This document shows, one piece after another, positions 5,235-7,422 of a DNA stretch of 7,422 bases (position 1 is its first letter; the number at the start of each line of letters is the position of its first letter). The translations under genes and the position numbers were made by a program. The DNA is from Acetobacteraceae bacterium (lineage in GTDB: Bacteria; Pseudomonadota; Alphaproteobacteria; Acetobacterales; Acetobacteraceae), in contig CANJXD010000285.1 of the NCBI GenBank assembly GCA_947478535.1, positions 1 through 7,422 on the forward strand, in the 5' to 3' direction. The notes beneath the pieces were generated by a model that saw nothing but the letters and a program-made list of their open reading frames with translations, was not told the origin of the DNA and searched no databases.

Positions 5235-6112
5235 CAGGGCTGGCCCTCGAGGGCAGCGCGCTTCAGCCCATCCCGCGCATCGCCGCGCAGGAAGCCCTCG
5301 GCGCGGCCGAGCACGGTCATGGCGTAGTACAGCGCGTTGTGGAGGCGAAGCCGCAGCAGCGAGACCAGGATGCCGCCGAGCGGGCGGATGAAAAAGGGCA
5401 GCCATGTCCCGGCCGCCACGCCATGCCGCCTGAGGGCGAAGCCAAGGCCCCGCCCATAAAGCCGGGCGCGGGCGACGGCGGTGTCCGACAGGCGCTTGTC
5501 GGGGTGGATGACGCGCAGCGCCGGTTCGTAGCGTGCGGCGTGCCCGGCCTCGACCGCGCGCAGCACGAGATCATTGCCCTCCGCCGAGCCGATCGGCGTG
5601 CCGGGACCCATGGCTTCGTCGAAGCCGCCGAGGGCCAGCGCCACGGGGCGGCGAAGCCAAAGGTTGAACTCGATGACACTGGTCCAGACATTTTCGCCAG
5701 TGATGGCGCCGCCGCCTTCACGCCAGCGGCCGGAGCCGAAGCCCCCCGCGGGGCTTTCGGCGGGGCCGGTCAGGACCATCAGCGCCGGGTCGGCCGCGAA
5801 GGCCGCCGCCACGCGGTCCAGCGTGCCGGGCGGGAAGACGCAGTCATCATCGGGGAAGCCGATCAGCGCCCCCGTCGCGGCGCGCAGGCCGAGGTTGCGG
5901 GCGTGGTTCGCATTGGCGATGGCGGACCGCAGATGCGTCAGGCGCAGCCGGGCGTGATAGGGGGCGAGCAGCGGCACCAGGCGTTCATCGCCATTCTGAT
6001 CGACGATGATCGCCTCGATATCCTGCCGGCCCTGGACGAGCAGGCTGTCGAGAAACTCGGCGATGTCCACCGTGCGGCCGCGCGTGGCCATCACCAGGCT
6101 GAACTGGGTCAT
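5234..6112 (-). CDS. Family 2 glycosyltransferase (GT-A fold), possibly membrane-associated C-terminus
   Basis: The 292-residue protein starts with FSLVMATRGR (4-13), then IIVDQNGDER (35-44), the classic GT2 V-D-(Q/N/D)-x-S/G-x-D nucleotide-sugar site. The DxD motif is in FPDDDCVFPPG (86-96). GGFDEAMGPGT (162-172), followed by AEGNDLVLRAV (177-187), carries the probable catalytic acid residues, and VIHPDKR (201-207) holds the usual conserved His. A hydrophobic stretch at 236-254 (WLPFFIRPLGGILVSLL) could anchor the enzyme at the membrane, where lipid-linked acceptors lie. The ATG at 6112 overlaps the upstream GT4 stop as ATGA and no strong ribosome-binding site is present, so it probably depends on ribosomes arriving from the gene before. 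It differs clearly in sequence from the next GT2, so the two are not a recent duplication. Donor sugar is unknown. Confidence 0.88.
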   Translation of the reverse strand: MTQFSLVMATRGRTVDIAEFLDSLLVQGRQDIEAIIVDQNGDERLVPLLAPYHARLRLTHLRSAIANANHARNLGLRAATGALIGFPDDDCVFPPGTLDRVAAAFAADPALMVLTGPAESPAGGFGSGRWREGGGAITGENVWTSVIEFNLWLRRPVALALGGFDEAMGPGTPIGSAEGNDLVLRAVEAGHAARYEPALRVIHPDKRLSDTAVARARLYGRGLGFALRRHGVAAGTWLPFFIRPLGGILVSLLRLRLHNALYYAMTVLGRAEGFLRGDARDGLKRAALEGQP

Positions 6113-7230
6113 GCGAGGGTGATCCCGCGTGCGGCGAAGCTGTCCCGCACCAGGGCCAGGATACGGTCGCGGAAGACGGCGCGGGAGAAGCGCTCGGCAT
6201 TGGCGCGGCAATCCTCCGGCGCGATGGACAGCGCCTCGAAGTGGGCGATGCCGGCGCGCAGGCTTTCCACCGTCTGGTGCGGGAACAGCACGCCGGTCAC
6301 ATCGGGCACGACGATATCGCTCGCGCCGCCACGGCCATAGGCGATCAGCGGCGTGCCGCAGGCCTGGGCCTCCACCATCGCGATGCCGAAATCCTCCTCC
6401 GCCGCGAAGACGAAGGCGCGGGCGGAGCGCAGCAGGTCCACCAGCTGGTCCTGCGCCACGCGGCCCTTGATCTCGATGTTCGGCGCACTGGCGGCGGCGG
6501 CGCGGACGCGGCCCATTTCCGGCCCGTCGCCGGCGATGACGAGGCGCTTGTCGGGCATCGCCCGGAACGCCTCCGCCACGAGATCGACGCGCTTGTAGGG
6601 CACCATCCGCGAGGCGAGGAAATAATAGTCCTGCTTCTGGGCGAGGAAGGGGAATCCCTCGATATCGACCGGCGGGTGGATCACGGCGCTCTCCCGCCGC
6701 CAGCTTTTCCGGATCCGCTCGGCGATCCACGCGGAATTCGCGGCGATGACATCGGGGCGGGCGGAGGAGGTGTGGTCCCAGCCGCGCATGCCGTGCAGCA
6801 GGCGCCGCGTCAGCAGGCCCTTCAGCCCGTGGTCCATCCCGGCCTGGCGCAGATACTGATGCTGCAGATCCCAGGCATAGCGCATGGGGCTGTGGACGTA
6901 GCTGATATGCAGCGTCGCCGGCCCCGTCAGCACGCCCTTCGCCACGGCATGGGAGGAGGAGAGCACGAGGTCGTAGCCGGAGAGGTCGAATTGCTCCACC
7001 GCGATCGGCATCAGGCCCAGATAATAGCGGAACCACTTCCGGGCGCGCGGCAGTCGCTGGATGAAGGAGGTGCGCGGGATGCGGCCGCCGAGGAACCCCC
7101 GCTCCTTCTCCGGCAGGAAATCGCAGACCACAAACAGCTCTGCGTCCGGGAAGAACTGCAGAAACTGTTCGAGAACGCGCTCGGAGCCGGCATAGGTCTC
7201 CAGCCATTCATGGACGATCGCGACCCTCAT
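6109..7230 (-). CDS. Family 4 glycosyltransferase (GT-B fold), WbaZ/mannosyltransferase-like
   Basis: The 373-residue protein shows both Rossmann halves of a GT4 enzyme. The N-terminal half starts RVAIVHEWLETYAGSERVLE (2-21), with the acceptor-side glycine loop (AGSER), and continues through YVHSPMRYAWDLQHQYLR (111-128), a signature I associate with WbaZ-like mannosyltransferases of O-antigen and exopolysaccharide clusters. The C-terminal donor half has FLASRMVPYKRVDL (204-217, with the phosphate-binding R208 and K213), IAGDGPE (232-238), IKGRV (254-258) and the E-x7-E motif (E279 to E287) in EEDFGIAMVEAQACGTP. This half binds the nucleotide sugar, often GDP-mannose, but the specificity is not visible. 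It is soluble or peripheral at the inner membrane. The frame is open upstream to 7392 inside the previous gene; the ATG at 7230 was chosen because it matches the family N-terminus and overlaps the previous stop as ATGA. Confidence 0.9.
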   Translation of the reverse strand: MRVAIVHEWLETYAGSERVLEQFLQFFPDAELFVVCDFLPEKERGFLGGRIPRTSFIQRLPRARKWFRYYLGLMPIAVEQFDLSGYDLVLSSSHAVAKGVLTGPATLHISYVHSPMRYAWDLQHQYLRQAGMDHGLKGLLTRRLLHGMRGWDHTSSARPDVIAANSAWIAERIRKSWRRESAVIHPPVDIEGFPFLAQKQDYYFLASRMVPYKRVDLVAEAFRAMPDKRLVIAGDGPEMGRVRAAAASAPNIEIKGRVAQDQLVDLLRSARAFVFAAEEDFGIAMVEAQACGTPLIAYGRGGASDIVVPDVTGVLFPHQTVESLRAGIAHFEALSIAPEDCRANAERFSRAVFRDRILALVRDSFAARGITLA

Positions 7231-7422
7231 CGGGAAACCACCAGATCTGTGAGCCGCCGCGCCGCGGCAGGCCAGGAAAACGTCTCGGCCCGGGCGCGTC
7301 CGGCGGTGCGGAGCTGGTCGGCCAGGCCCGGCTCGTCGAGCAAGCGGGCGAGGGCGGCGGCGGGGGTGCGCGGACCCTCGGCATCGAACCACAAGGCGGC
7401 GTCGCCGCAGACTTCGGGGACC
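7227..7422 (-). CDS. GT4-type glycosyltransferase, C-terminal 64 residues (starts beyond the right edge)
   Basis: The visible end reads VPEVCGDAALWFDAEGPRTP at the edge, continues LARLLDEPGLADQL and GRARAETFSWPAAARRLTDL, and stops at 7227. PEVxGDAAL(Y/W)FD, followed later by a LxDP.L...L...GRARA..FSW.xAAR block, is the usual end of GT-B family 4 glycosyltransferases: the loop just after the E-x7-E region and the closing helix that folds back on the N-terminal half. It is therefore most likely another hexosyltransferase of the same polysaccharide pathway. Its TGA overlaps the next ATG by four bases, and it is the first gene of the operon visible here. The operon promoter must lie to the right of the window, since nothing promoter-like is needed or seen between these genes. 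Confidence 0.8.
   Translation of the reverse strand, partial: VPEVCGDAALWFDAEGPRTPAAALARLLDEPGLADQLRTAGRARAETFSWPAAARRLTDLVVSR

Noticed and set aside
5234..6112. The two adjacent GT2 genes as a recent tandem duplication
   Set aside because: Beyond the generic GT2 motifs the proteins differ throughout, so they are distinct family members.
4056..6340. Two long plus-strand frames opposite the glycosyltransferase operon
   Set aside because: Both are antisense to genes with intact catalytic motifs and show shadow-type composition (His, Gln, Arg, Ala rich) with no recognisable motif.

Overview
The window looks like part of a GC-rich alphaproteobacterial chromosome, probably an Acetobacteraceae member such as Roseomonas. 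That is an inference from strong G/C third-position preference, the style of the proteins and the IS66-type transposase end; no rRNA or tRNA is present to confirm it. The first ~540 bases are the exception, being strikingly AT-rich between about 120 and 540.

Layout. (1) Bases 1-77, minus strand: the N-terminus of an IS66-family transposase running off the left edge. (2) Bases ~111-550: an AT-rich scar. On the plus strand it carries the decayed C-terminal part of an unidentified gene, readable in one frame apart from two internal TGA codons, followed by a nearly pure A/T stretch with several small inverted repeats. (3) Bases 551-1306, minus: a complete short-chain dehydrogenase closely resembling type-2 3-hydroxyacyl-CoA dehydrogenase (HSD10). 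(4) Bases 1307-1509: a divergent intergenic region with an 11-bp direct repeat and two GC-rich inverted repeats. (5) Bases 1510-3552, plus: a probable two-gene unit, a polytopic GT-C-type glycosyltransferase and a small protein with a polyproline hinge and a Lys/Ala/Arg-rich tail. (6) Bases 3560-7422, minus: a tightly packed operon read from right to left. It holds the C-terminal end of one GT4-like glycosyltransferase, a complete GT4, two GT2 glycosyltransferases and a YdcF/ElyC-type DUF218 membrane protein. Successive genes overlap by 4, 4 and 1 bases, then comes a gap of 4 bases.

How the genes fit together. The minus-strand operon is a typical surface-polysaccharide (exopolysaccharide, capsule or O-antigen) assembly set: cytoplasmic GT4 and GT2 enzymes would add sugars one after another to a lipid carrier. 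The YdcF-type protein at the end of the operon belongs to a family linked to envelope and undecaprenyl-phosphate metabolism. The GT-C enzyme on the other strand would use lipid-linked sugars on the periplasmic face and could decorate the same product. No polymerase, flippase or export gene lies in the window, so the final product cannot be assigned. The dehydrogenase belongs to acyl-CoA or steroid-type oxidation and has no visible functional link to the sugar genes.

I see no convincing new multi-gene system. The least ordinary items are the AT-rich relic with its two TGA codons, the tailed small protein next to the GT-C enzyme, and the inverted repeat directly in front of the GT-C start codon.
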